From: Acidobacteriota bacterium
GTDB lineage: Bacteria > Acidobacteriota > Blastocatellia > Pyrinomonadales > Pyrinomonadaceae
Length of the DNA: 40,508 nucleotides
Assembly: GCA_003223975.1 (NCBI GenBank)
Contig: QHXS01000078.1
Location: forward strand, 1 to 40,508
Direction of reading: 5' to 3'
This document shows positions 18,013 through 27,788 of the stretch, one piece after another (positions within the stretch are counted from its first letter, which is position 1; the number at the start of each line of letters is the position of its first letter). A program made the position numbers and the translations under genes. A model generated the notes under the pieces. The model worked only from the letters and a program-made list of their open reading frames with translations. It ran no database searches and had not been told where the DNA came from.

Positions 18013-18734
18013 TCTTGAGAAGCTAAAATTTCTGCGATGTGCTTTGTCTGAATCTTCGAACCGAGACGCGATAATCGTCCGCTTATCTGCATGAGGCAGC
18101 TCGCATCACACGCGACCACGGTGTCGGCTCCGCTTTTCTCGATCATCTCAATTTTGTTATCCAAAATGCCCGCCGAGATCTCGGGATATTTTACCGAGAA
18201 CGTTCCACCGAATCCGCAGCACACATCCGCGTTCTGCATTTCTATGAATTCTAGGCCCTGGACGTTATTCATGAGACGTCGGGGCTCATCGCGAATACCG
18301 AGATCGCGCAATCCGTGACACGCATCGTGCCATGTCGCCTTGCAATTCGAAATTGCGCCTACATTCTCAACGCCGAGCCTGTTTACTAGAAAAACGCTCA
18401 GCTCGTGCGTCTTCGCCGCGATACGGTCTGCACGGACTTGCCATTCGGGCTCCGCCTCGAACACTTCGTGAAAATGCTTGACCATTGCGGCGCACGATCC
18501 GGATGGAATGACGATCGCTTCGGCATCGGTGTTTTCAAAAATCTCGATAAATCGTTTCGCAAATTCGCGTGCTTGTTTTCGGTAACCGGTATTGAATGCC
18601 GGCTGCCCGCAGCAGGTTTGCCGGTCGTCGAATGTCACATGGCATCCCGCGCGCTCTAACACTTCGACCGTCGCCATGCCGACGTTCGGACAGAGTTGAT
18701 CGACGAGACAGGTGACAAAGAGTGCGACCTTCAT
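18009..18734 (-). CDS. lutA: LutA/LldE-like cysteine-rich (Fe-S) subunit of L-lactate oxidation
   Basis: Protein of 241 residues with two CCG domains, the fold that binds non-cubane iron-sulfur clusters in LutA, GlpC and heterodisulfide reductase. The first CCG motif is at residues 41-43 (QTCCGQPAFNTGY) and the second is DVCCGFGGTFSVKYPEIS, with additional cysteines in SGSCAAM, TWHDACHG and ACDASCLMQ. The N-terminal MKVALFVTCLVDQLCPNVG is typical of LutA. The ATG overlaps the rhaB stop by four bases and its own stop overlaps lutB, so rhamnulokinase and lactate oxidation are translationally linked. With LutB and LutC it should oxidise L-lactate to pyruvate in the cytoplasm. Confidence 0.93.
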   Translation of the reverse strand: MKVALFVTCLVDQLCPNVGMATVEVLERAGCHVTFDDRQTCCGQPAFNTGYRKQAREFAKRFIEIFENTDAEAIVIPSGSCAAMVKHFHEVFEAEPEWQVRADRIAAKTHELSVFLVNRLGVENVGAISNCKATWHDACHGLRDLGIRDEPRRLMNNVQGLEFIEMQNADVCCGFGGTFSVKYPEISAGILDNKIEMIEKSGADTVVACDASCLMQISGRLSRLGSKIQTKHIAEILASQE

Positions 18735-20230
18735 TTTGCGGCCAACTTCACGGGCGACTGCATTTCGAATCGGGCTTCAATTGCGAGGTACCGAGCTTGT
18801 GCTTCGGCGAAGCCCGGCACGGTTTGGGAAGTAAACGTTTCGAACTCGATCTGCGACGCAACATAATCTCGTGCATCGGACAGCAACCTGAAGCGTCCCG
18901 ACGCGATCGCTTGAACGAGTACGTTCCCGACCACTGTTGCTTCCATCAATCCCGAGCGGACCTGCAAGCCGGTCGCGTTCGCCGTCGCCTGATTAAGATA
19001 TCGATTGCGGCCACCGCCACCGACCATCTCGACGCGCTCGATCTTCGAATTCGTGAGCGACTCGATCGATCGTAATACCGAAGCGTATCGAAATGCGAGC
19101 GAATCAAAAATGATCTTGGTGATGATCGCCGGCTCGCGCTCGGCGTGCTGTCCGGGTTCAGAAAGCTGAGTGCTAATCGCTTCGAGCATGCTCGCCGGGT
19201 TTAGGAATCTTTCGTCGTCGGGAAAAATGAAGCCGGGAAAGCCGTCGATCTGCGACGCATCTTGGATAAGCGTATCGTAGTCGACGGAATTTCCATCAGC
19301 TTCCCATTCCTTGCGGCACGATTCAAAGATCCAGAGACCCATCACATTTTTCAGAAATCGAAACGTGTTGTAAACACCGCCTTCGTTCGTGAAGTTGAGC
19401 CGGGCCGCCTCGGGCGTGATCAACGGTGCGTCACGTTCGATCCCGATCAGGGACCAAGTGCCCGAGGAAATGTAAGCACTTCCTTCGTTTAGCGGAGTTG
19501 CGGCAACCGCACTCGCCGTATCGTGTGTTCCCGGGGCAATGACGTGAATGTCACGCAGACCTGTGTCCGCCGCAATTTCGGGAAGCAGCATTCCGAGCCG
19601 TGTGCCGGCCGGGACGATGTGCTCTAGAATGCCGGGGGACAAGTCCAATCGCCCGATGAGATCGGCATCCCAATCACCCGTGCGAGCATTGACCAACTGC
19701 GTCGTCGTCGCATTCGTGTACTCCGTAACGGCATTTCCTGTTAGCAAATAGTTGATCAAGTCGGGAATCAGCAGGAGCTTCGAAGCTTTCTCGCCTTCCG
19801 AAAACATCTGATATAGCGTGTTGAATTTTTGAAACTGGATACCGGTCTTCTCGAAGATCTGGTCGCGATGAACGATCTCAAAGACGCGGGCCATCGCATC
19901 GTCGGTGCGCGAGTCGCGATAACAAATGGGGTCGGCGATCAGCTTGCCCTCTGGACCTATGAGACCGTAATCCACGCCCCAACTATCAACGCCGAGGGTT
20001 GCGGGCTTTCTGCCAAACGCCGACGCTCTCGTTACGGCCAGACGTAGGCCTGACTTAATTTCTTCGAAGATCGATCTGAAATTCCAGCGAAGATATTGAC
20101 CGTCGAAATATGGTGGATACCGAAAACGGTGAACTTCGTCGAGCAAAAACTTATCTGCGTCGAACGCGGCAAGAAAAACGCGTCCACTTCCAGCACCAAG
20201 GTCGACCGCAATGTGTAGAGGACTCGGCAT
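18731..20230 (-). CDS. rhaB: Rhamnulokinase (FGGY family)
   Basis: Cytoplasmic kinase of about 499 residues that phosphorylates L-rhamnulose at O1. The ATG at 20230 is preferred over an upstream TTG (20263) because the phosphate-binding motif AVDLGAGSGRVFLA then lies at residues 8-21, as in known rhamnulokinases. Further family features are DSWGVDYGLIGPEGKL, ATTTQLVNARTGDWD, APGTHDTASAVAATPL, AYISSGTWSLIGIE and the ATP-binding RVEMVGGGGRNRYLNQATANATG. It follows rhaI by 54 bp and is coupled to lutA by a four-base overlap. In the pathway it sits between RhaI and the aldolase. Confidence 0.93.
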   Translation of the reverse strand: MPSPLHIAVDLGAGSGRVFLAAFDADKFLLDEVHRFRYPPYFDGQYLRWNFRSIFEEIKSGLRLAVTRASAFGRKPATLGVDSWGVDYGLIGPEGKLIADPICYRDSRTDDAMARVFEIVHRDQIFEKTGIQFQKFNTLYQMFSEGEKASKLLLIPDLINYLLTGNAVTEYTNATTTQLVNARTGDWDADLIGRLDLSPGILEHIVPAGTRLGMLLPEIAADTGLRDIHVIAPGTHDTASAVAATPLNEGSAYISSGTWSLIGIERDAPLITPEAARLNFTNEGGVYNTFRFLKNVMGLWIFESCRKEWEADGNSVDYDTLIQDASQIDGFPGFIFPDDERFLNPASMLEAISTQLSEPGQHAEREPAIITKIIFDSLAFRYASVLRSIESLTNSKIERVEMVGGGGRNRYLNQATANATGLQVRSGLMEATVVGNVLVQAIASGRFRLLSDARDYVASQIEFETFTSQTVPGFAEAQARYLAIEARFEMQSPVKLAAK

Positions 20231-20284
20231 CGGCTGAGCAAGACCGGAGAACAGCAAACCCAAATTCGGGATCAGTGAAATAAA

Positions 20285-21583
20285 CTAGACAATGCCTGCT
20301 GACACGCCGACTCGAGCCGGCCGTTCTTTACCCTTTTGTGTCCGGTAACCGCTGGCTCGATACGCTGCAACCGGGTCGATCGCCCCACCTTTCTGTTGGC
20401 GGGCGGCAGCGAGTATTGGGGACACATCTATCGTAAATGCCTCTTTCAGCGTGGTCAACGCCAAGATCGGGTCGCAATCTGCCTGAGCCTCGGCCAAGCG
20501 ATCACGATCGACAAGACAAGCCTGGACGAAGGCTCGCGATATCTCGATCGAGCTTGTGACAAGCGATTCGATCGGATCGGTAACATTGTGAGACTGATCG
20601 AGCATGTAACAGGGATTGAAACCAGGTATCCCGCTTAATCCGGCGTCAACCAATTCATTGAATATCAGGAAAAGCTGAAATGGTTTGACCGATCCGGCAT
20701 CAAGGTCGTCATCCCCATATTTGCTGTCGTTGAAATGAAATCCGCCGAGCTTCCCGAACTGAATAAGACGCGAAACGATCTGCTCGATATTTACGTTCGG
20801 TGCGTGATGCCCAAGGTCCACAAGACACGATGCTCTGTCCCCCAGTTCGCGAGCACAGTAGTAATTTGTTCCCCAGTCGTTAATAACGGTGGAATAAAAC
20901 GCAGGTTCGAACAACTTATGTTCTACAAACAGCCGCCAGTCGTCAGGTATTGCGGCATAAACCTCTCGCATCGATTCGAGATACCGTTCCAAGGCGTGTC
21001 TGAAGTTCGACTGGCCCGCAAAATTGCTGCCGTCCCCGATCCAGACAGTAAGTGCTTTCGATCCGATCTTTTTGCCCAATTCGATACACGCGAGGTTATG
21101 GTCGATTGCCTGCCTTCGAACAGCTCCGTCAGGATGAGTTAGGCTTCCGAATTTGTAAGATTTCTCCTGGCCTGGTTGGTCTTGAAAAGTGTTGGAGTTC
21201 ATTGCGTCGAACGTCAGTCCGTGGCGTTCGGCGGCCTCGATCAGATCATCGGTACTTTCCGGCTTGTCCCAGGGAATATGAAGTGAAACAGCGGACGTCG
21301 TACGGACGAGCTTGTTTATCGACGAACAATCTTCAAGTTTTTCAAACACGTCGCGCGGTTCTCCACGGCCGGGAAACCGAGCAAACCGCGTTCCGCCTGT
21401 CCCAACTCCCCATGACGGAACCGCAACACGCAGCTTAACGGCGCTCTCGATCACTTTGTCGATCGCGACACCCCGACGATCAAGTTTTCGGGCCAGATAT
21501 TCGAGATCCTCGGCCAGCCAATCTTTGTTCGCTTTATTTTGTTCAGCGATGAAATCGTCGCTTATCTCGAAGTTCGTTGGCAT
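20285..21583 (-). CDS. rhaI: L-rhamnose isomerase, RhaI (Pseudomonas/Rhizobium type)
   Basis: Metal-dependent sugar isomerase of about 432 residues converting L-rhamnose to L-rhamnulose. It belongs to the Pseudomonas stutzeri/rhizobial RhaI type, not to E. coli RhaA. The xylose-isomerase-like barrel shows metal ligands in WRLFVEHKLFEPAFY, CLVDLGHHAPNVN and GGFHFNDSKYGDDDLD, and the Trp-Gly segment VAVPSWGVGTGGTRFARFPG. The ATG at 21583 is chosen over an upstream codon (21604) because GGAGG lies 6 bp before it on the coding strand. It lies 42 bp after the aldolase/dehydrogenase gene. The combination of RhaI, RhaB and the fused aldolase/dehydrogenase is the recognised phosphorylating rhamnose pathway of rhizobia and several soil bacteria. 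Confidence 0.93.
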   Translation of the reverse strand: MPTNFEISDDFIAEQNKANKDWLAEDLEYLARKLDRRGVAIDKVIESAVKLRVAVPSWGVGTGGTRFARFPGRGEPRDVFEKLEDCSSINKLVRTTSAVSLHIPWDKPESTDDLIEAAERHGLTFDAMNSNTFQDQPGQEKSYKFGSLTHPDGAVRRQAIDHNLACIELGKKIGSKALTVWIGDGSNFAGQSNFRHALERYLESMREVYAAIPDDWRLFVEHKLFEPAFYSTVINDWGTNYYCARELGDRASCLVDLGHHAPNVNIEQIVSRLIQFGKLGGFHFNDSKYGDDDLDAGSVKPFQLFLIFNELVDAGLSGIPGFNPCYMLDQSHNVTDPIESLVTSSIEISRAFVQACLVDRDRLAEAQADCDPILALTTLKEAFTIDVSPILAAARQQKGGAIDPVAAYRASGYRTQKGKERPARVGVSAGIV

Positions 21584-21625
21584 AGATACCTCCGACCGGG
21601 CCATAAGGCACCCGACTTCACATGA

Positions 21626-23827
21626 TCACCGCATAAAACCGTCCTGCAAACCGCCGTCTACCGGGATAATATGGCCCGTTGTTTTCGAAAGCCTGGCGGA
21701 AAGCAGCAAAAATATCGCCTCGGCCTGGTCCGATGGCTCGATCGGCGTCTGCGTTAGAGAGCGTTTCGCATAGAAATTGGAAAGCTTCTCGGTCAATGAA
21801 TCGGTCCCCTCGGATTCGTCATGCGGGATCTCATATTTTGACAGAGATGCGATGACGCGATCACGCGGAAACATCGTGCTGCCTTTCACGACGGTCGCGG
21901 GAGCAACCGCGTTGACTCGTACGAGCGGCGACAGTTCGACCGCCAACTCGCGAACCAGATGGTTCGCTGCGGCTTTGCTCGTGTCGTAGGCGAGGCTTCC
22001 TTTTTTCGCGACGACGGCGTTCGCGCTCGTCGTCAAAATAATGTTTCCTTTCAGTCCTTGTTTCTTAAAAATTTTGTTCGCTTCGTCGGCAACGATGTAA
22101 GCGCCTTTCACGTTGATACCGAAAGTGAAGTCCCACATCTTATCTTCTATTATTCCGCTCTTGTCGGGCGGAACGAACACGCCGGCGGTGACGATGACGG
22201 CGTCGATTCCGCCGTAGGCGAGAATGACGTTCTCAAACATCTTCGCGACCGAAGCTCGATCTGTCATATCGCAGCTGAGTCCGATGGCGACTCCGGCATT
22301 TGAAATTCCCGTTCCCGAAACGCCGATGCCCGTGCCGTATTTCGCGATGATTTCATCCGCGGTAGTCTTTGCACTCGCTTCGTCCTTGTCGACGCAAACG
22401 ACATGCGCGCCTTCTTTAACGATCCGATGTGCAGTTTCTCTTCCAATGCCGGCACCCGCGCCGATGACGACGTGGATCTGCCGATCGAGTTCCTTTTCCG
22501 GCGGCATCCGTTGAAGCTTTGCTTCCTCGAGCAGCCAGTATTCGATGTCGAATGCTTCCTGCTGATCCATCGCCTCGTACTCGTCGATCGACTCAGCGCC
22601 GCGCATCACTTCGATCGCGCAGTTGTAGAACTCGCCGGTCACACGCGACTCGCTCTTGTTCTTTCCCCATGCGATCATGCCCAGGCCGGGAATCAGTACC
22701 ACGGTCGGATTCGGATCGCGCATCGCCGGTGAATCCGGACGCTTGCAGCGGTTGTAATAGTCCTCGTAATCCTTGCGATATTGGACGAGACCATCAGAGA
22801 TAGCAGTCTTCAGACTTTCGATGTTTCCGGTTTCCGGATTCCAATTCACGAAAAGCGGCTTGATCTTGGTACGCAGGAAGTGATCGGGGCACGACGTTCC
22901 GAGCTCGGCGAGACGCGGTCCCTCGACGCTGTTTACGAAACGCAGCATCTTCCAATCGTCCTGCACCGTTCCAACGAAACGTCGATTGACCGAAATTTGT
23001 CCGCGGATGAAAGGGATGATCTCAGTTTGGAGATGCATGCGAGCAGTCTCATCGAGATCTTTATATTTCGGTCCGCCGAATGTAGCTTCGCCCTTGTCAT
23101 GTGACTCGATGTATTGCGCCGCTCGATCGATGATCTCGAGTGCGGTCTCGTAACAAGTCTTGTCGTTGTTGTCCCACGACGACATTCCGTGATGACCGAG
23201 CAGAATTCCTTTCGCTTTCGGATTGTCTTTGATCAGCTGTTCGATCTTCAAACCGATGTCGAATCCCGGACGCTGCCACGGAATGTAAATCACATCGTCG
23301 CCGTAAATTTCTTTCGTCAGTTTTTCCTGATTTACGGACGCCGCGATGGCGATGACCGAGTTCGGGTGAAGATGATCGACGTGCTTGAAAGGTACGAGCG
23401 TGTGAAGCGGTGTATCGATGGAGCAGGCACGCGGGTTGAGATCGAACACGCAGTGCGAGTACATCGGATACATCGCATCTTCGATCGCAGACTTGGGACC
23501 GTTCGCCGGATCGTTCTCGTACAACGGCCGCATCGACCTGACCTTGTCGAGATAGAGCGACGCAAATCCGTCACGCGTTGCTGTGCGAAGATCGCCGCCC
23601 GAGCCTTTCAGCCAAAGGACCTCAACGTCCTCGCCCGTGAGCGGATCTTTTTCCTCCAGCTTGGACGACGTATTCCCGCCGCCGGTGTTGGTCAGGGTGA
23701 GATCATCGCCGAGCCGGTTCGACCGATAAACGAGCCGGTCGACGCCGTCGAGTTTTTCAGCGTCTTCATCGTTCCACAGATATTTAACGAATTTAAAACG
23801 CGATTCTGTTGCTGCTGGATTACTCAT
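21626..23827 (-). CDS. rhaD: Bifunctional rhamnulose-1-phosphate aldolase / short-chain dehydrogenase
   Basis: A 733-residue two-domain enzyme (RhaD/RhaE type). Residues about 1-440 are a class II aldolase of the AraD/FucA family, with zinc ligands in VDHLHPNSVIAIAAS and LLGHHGMSSW; it splits L-rhamnulose-1-phosphate into dihydroxyacetone phosphate and L-lactaldehyde. Residues about 460-733 are a short-chain dehydrogenase with the NAD motif VIGAGAGIGRETAHRI, the catalytic Ser in LTTSANAVV and Tyr/Lys in YDTSKAAANHL; it is expected to oxidise L-lactaldehyde to L-lactate, the LutABC substrate. First gene of the long rhamnose operon, preceded by a 215-bp spacer with a good promoter and candidate operators. 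No strong Shine-Dalgarno sequence is visible before the ATG. Fusion of the two activities is normal for this family. Confidence 0.95.
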   Translation of the reverse strand: MSNPAATESRFKFVKYLWNDEDAEKLDGVDRLVYRSNRLGDDLTLTNTGGGNTSSKLEEKDPLTGEDVEVLWLKGSGGDLRTATRDGFASLYLDKVRSMRPLYENDPANGPKSAIEDAMYPMYSHCVFDLNPRACSIDTPLHTLVPFKHVDHLHPNSVIAIAASVNQEKLTKEIYGDDVIYIPWQRPGFDIGLKIEQLIKDNPKAKGILLGHHGMSSWDNNDKTCYETALEIIDRAAQYIESHDKGEATFGGPKYKDLDETARMHLQTEIIPFIRGQISVNRRFVGTVQDDWKMLRFVNSVEGPRLAELGTSCPDHFLRTKIKPLFVNWNPETGNIESLKTAISDGLVQYRKDYEDYYNRCKRPDSPAMRDPNPTVVLIPGLGMIAWGKNKSESRVTGEFYNCAIEVMRGAESIDEYEAMDQQEAFDIEYWLLEEAKLQRMPPEKELDRQIHVVIGAGAGIGRETAHRIVKEGAHVVCVDKDEASAKTTADEIIAKYGTGIGVSGTGISNAGVAIGLSCDMTDRASVAKMFENVILAYGGIDAVIVTAGVFVPPDKSGIIEDKMWDFTFGINVKGAYIVADEANKIFKKQGLKGNIILTTSANAVVAKKGSLAYDTSKAAANHLVRELAVELSPLVRVNAVAPATVVKGSTMFPRDRVIASLSKYEIPHDESEGTDSLTEKLSNFYAKRSLTQTPIEPSDQAEAIFLLLSARLSKTTGHIIPVDGGLQDGFMR

Positions 23828-23860
23828 TACTTAAGAAGAACGTCTACAAGATAAAGCTCA

Positions 23861-23870
23861 GCCGTTTAAC
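23861..23870. promoter_or_regulatory. Weak second operator-like site upstream of the rhamnose operon
   Basis: GCCGTTTAAC matches 8 of 10 positions of ACCGGTTAAC, the core of the stronger sites. It lies 34 bp before the aldolase start codon and about 76 bp from the operator overlapping the promoter, a distance that would suit two-site binding. On its own it is weak evidence. Confidence 0.3.
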
Positions 23871-23945
23871 AAATATCAAAGGAAAGAAGGCTCCAAAAAG
23901 TAGGCGAACCCTGCGACAGGATCTCAACTTACCTATACGACACAG

Positions 23946-23983
23946 AAAACCGCTTAACTACAGTAATCATCGAAGAATATCAA
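23946..23983 (-). promoter_or_regulatory. Candidate promoter with overlapping LacI-type operator for the rhamnose operon
   Basis: On the minus strand TTGATA (23983-23978), a 17-bp spacer and TAGTTA (23960-23955) form a sigma-70-like promoter. The operator-like GTTAAGCGGTTTT (23958-23946), one mismatch from the GTTAACCGGTTTT of the 8.2 kb site, overlaps the -10 element, a classic repression position. A second, weaker copy (GTTAAACGGC, 23870-23861) lies in the leader. The leader to the aldolase ATG would be about 120 bp. The 23828-24042 spacer shows no gene. Positions are read from sequence; activity is inferred. Confidence 0.6.
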
Positions 23984-24042
23984 CTTTTTGCTGGAAACGC
24001 AACCGAATCTGTAGCCGGGATCAAGACGTAACAATAGGGCTA

Positions 24043-25188
24043 CTATTTATTAATGAAAACTTCCTCAACTCCGGCCGCGATTCTGACATCGTATAGTTCG
24101 GGTTCGATGCTGGTTTCGGCTCGGTACGCTCGGCTGACCTTTGACATGAATTCGCCCCGCGTATTCGGAAGCATAAGGTTGATCGTACAGCCGCCGAAGC
24201 CGCCGCCCATCATCCGTGCCCCTAGAACGCCTGGCTGCCGACGCGCTATTTCAACCATTGTGTCTAACTCGGGGCAACTCACTTCAAAATCGTATCGAAG
24301 GCTCTCGTGCGACGCGTTGATCAGCTCACCAAGCCTCCGAAGATCACCGGAATTGATCGATGCCACCGCACTGAGGACGCGGGCGTTTTCGGTCACAACG
24401 TGCCTCGCTCGCTTCTTGAGGAGCTCAGACATTTGCGATTCCATTTTTTCCAGGTCGTCTACTGAAACGTCTCGCAGCGACGTTTTCCCAAGCATTGCGG
24501 CGGCATTTTCGCATTCGGTCCTTCGCTTGTTGTACTCACCGTCTGCGAGGTTATGTCTCGTTTTGGTGTGGCACACGACGAACGCGATATCCGGCAGCGG
24601 AATTGCAGACCAATCGAGGCTGCGACAATCGAGAAACAAGGCCCGTCCTTCCTGTCCATGGACAGAAACGAACTGGTCCATTATCCCGCTCATCACCCCA
24701 CCGTATTCGTGTTCTGCGGCTTGCCCGATCTTCGCCAGTTCCATACCGTCGATCGTATTACCGCAGATACTGGCAAGCGCAAAACCGACCGAGATTTCAA
24801 GGGCCGCGGACGAACTCAGTCCTGCCCCGAACGGAATATCGCTCGCAATTAACAGATCTGCTCCGAGCAATCGGTTACCGCGGGTTTCAAGAACAAAAGC
24901 GACGCCCTGGATGTATTTGCCCCAATCGGTTCGCGGCAACGCATCACGGTCGTCAAGATCTACCGACACGATGCCCTCGAAATTGACAGACGCTGCAGCC
25001 ACGATCCGGTCCTCCCGCGGCGAGGCGGCAACATACGTTGCCATATCGATCGCGGCAGGCAGGACAAAGCCGTCATTATAGTCCGTGTGTTCGCCGATCA
25101 GATTCACTCGCCCCGGAGCGCGGAAGATTCTCGGCGCTAGTCCGTGTTTGTCGATGAACCTCGCTTTTAGTAGTTCTAGATCGATCAC
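24043..25188 (-). CDS. galK: Galactokinase
   Basis: GHMP-family kinase of 381 residues that makes galactose-1-phosphate. The galactokinase signature FRAPGRVNLIGEHTDYNDGF (Glu33, His34, Asp36 for galactose) is intact, followed by the phosphate loop GAGLSSSAALEIS, the catalytic-Asp region GVMSGIMDQFVSVHGQEG and the C-terminal motif MMGGGFGGCTINLM. The start is GTG at 25188, 12 bp after the galT stop, with AGGTG overlapping that stop as ribosome binding site. Last gene of the eight-gene pectin operon. It would process galactose released from RG-I galactan by the GH2 enzyme. No galE or galM is seen in the window. Confidence 0.95.
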   Translation of the reverse strand: MIDLELLKARFIDKHGLAPRIFRAPGRVNLIGEHTDYNDGFVLPAAIDMATYVAASPREDRIVAAASVNFEGIVSVDLDDRDALPRTDWGKYIQGVAFVLETRGNRLLGADLLIASDIPFGAGLSSSAALEISVGFALASICGNTIDGMELAKIGQAAEHEYGGVMSGIMDQFVSVHGQEGRALFLDCRSLDWSAIPLPDIAFVVCHTKTRHNLADGEYNKRRTECENAAAMLGKTSLRDVSVDDLEKMESQMSELLKKRARHVVTENARVLSAVASINSGDLRRLGELINASHESLRYDFEVSCPELDTMVEIARRQPGVLGARMMGGGFGGCTINLMLPNTRGEFMSKVSRAYRAETSIEPELYDVRIAAGVEEVFINK

Positions 25189-25200
25189 TTAACGCCGCAC

Positions 25201-26240
25201 CTAAATCTCCAGATAATGCTGTTCGCTCAACTCACGGAGTCGAGCTGCTGCGGATTCCGGCGTGATGTCACGCTGGGGACTGCCCAAGATCTCAAACCCT
25301 ACAAGGAACTTCCTCACGGTCGCTGACCTCAGCAGCGGCGGATAGAAATGAGCGTGAAAGTGGTGGTACTCGTGTTCGCCTCCATCGGTAGGTCGTTGAT
25401 GAAAACCCATCGAATAGGGAAAGGGCGTTTGAAACAGATTGTCGTAACGCGTTGTCAGACGCTTCAGAATATCTGCAAAGGCAAAACGTTCTATCTCATC
25501 GAAATTGCTGATCGTACTGCGATGAGCCCTGCTGAGGACCATGACTTCGAACGGATAAACCGCCCAGAACGGAACGATCACCGTGAAGTGCTCGTTCTCG
25601 CATACCAACCGTTCGCCGTTGGTGTTCTCGATGTCGAGGTAATCACATAAAAGGCACGTTTTTTTGGTTCGATAATATTCAAGTTGAAAGCGATATTCCC
25701 TGGCTGGCTCGTTCGGAATACTCTCGCTCGCCCAGATCTGGCAGTGCGGGTGCGGGTTGCTCGCGCCCATCATTTCGCCCCTGTTTTCAAAGACCTGGAC
25801 ATGGTTTATAAAAGGGATCGCCCCTAGTTCGTCGTACTGCCTCGACCATTCGTCAACAACAAACGTTGTGTCGTCGCGCCGCATACGAGAAAGCGTCAGA
25901 GAATGGTCAGGCGAAAAGCAAACCACGCGACACGCGCCGCGCTCGCCCTCGGCAATGATCAGACCGGCAGTGTCGACGCTGCCCCTTGGAACATCCGCCG
26001 TTAAGGCGGCAAAATCGTTGTCGAAAACAAAAACGCTATTGTAAACGGGGTTCTTCTTTCCGCCGGCGCGCTCGTTTCCGGGGCATAGATAACAGTTTGG
26101 ATCGTAATGAACTGCAACCTCAGGGTGAGATTCTTCGACTTGTCCCTTCCACGGACGTTTTGTGCGATGCGGAGAGACAAGCACCCATTCCCCCGACAGT
26201 GGGTTATAGCGCCGATGCGAATGTTCATTTAAGTCAAATA

Positions 26241-26244
<4 letters not shown>
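25201..26244 (-). CDS. galT: Galactose-1-phosphate uridylyltransferase
   Basis: HIT-superfamily enzyme of 347 residues that exchanges UMP between UDP-glucose and galactose-1-phosphate. The active-site motif NPHPHCQIW (catalytic His between Pro and Cys, then Gln) is present, as are two Cys-x-x-Cys pairs (CYLCPGN and CLLCDY), the GalT start RYNPLSGEWVLVSPHR and the C-terminal metal-binding histidines of EYHHFHAHFYPP. Its ATG overlaps the upstream esterase-like gene by four bases and galK follows, a standard Leloir pair. A second, more divergent GalT-like gene lies at 35800-36852. Confidence 0.94.
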
Positions 26245-27785
<1,541 letters not shown>

Positions 27786-27788
27786 CGT

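Noticed and set aside
24053..25081. Long open frame on the plus strand opposite galK (342 codons)
   Set aside because: It is the antisense of a perfectly conserved galactokinase; its translation is Ser/Arg-rich with no recognisable domain.
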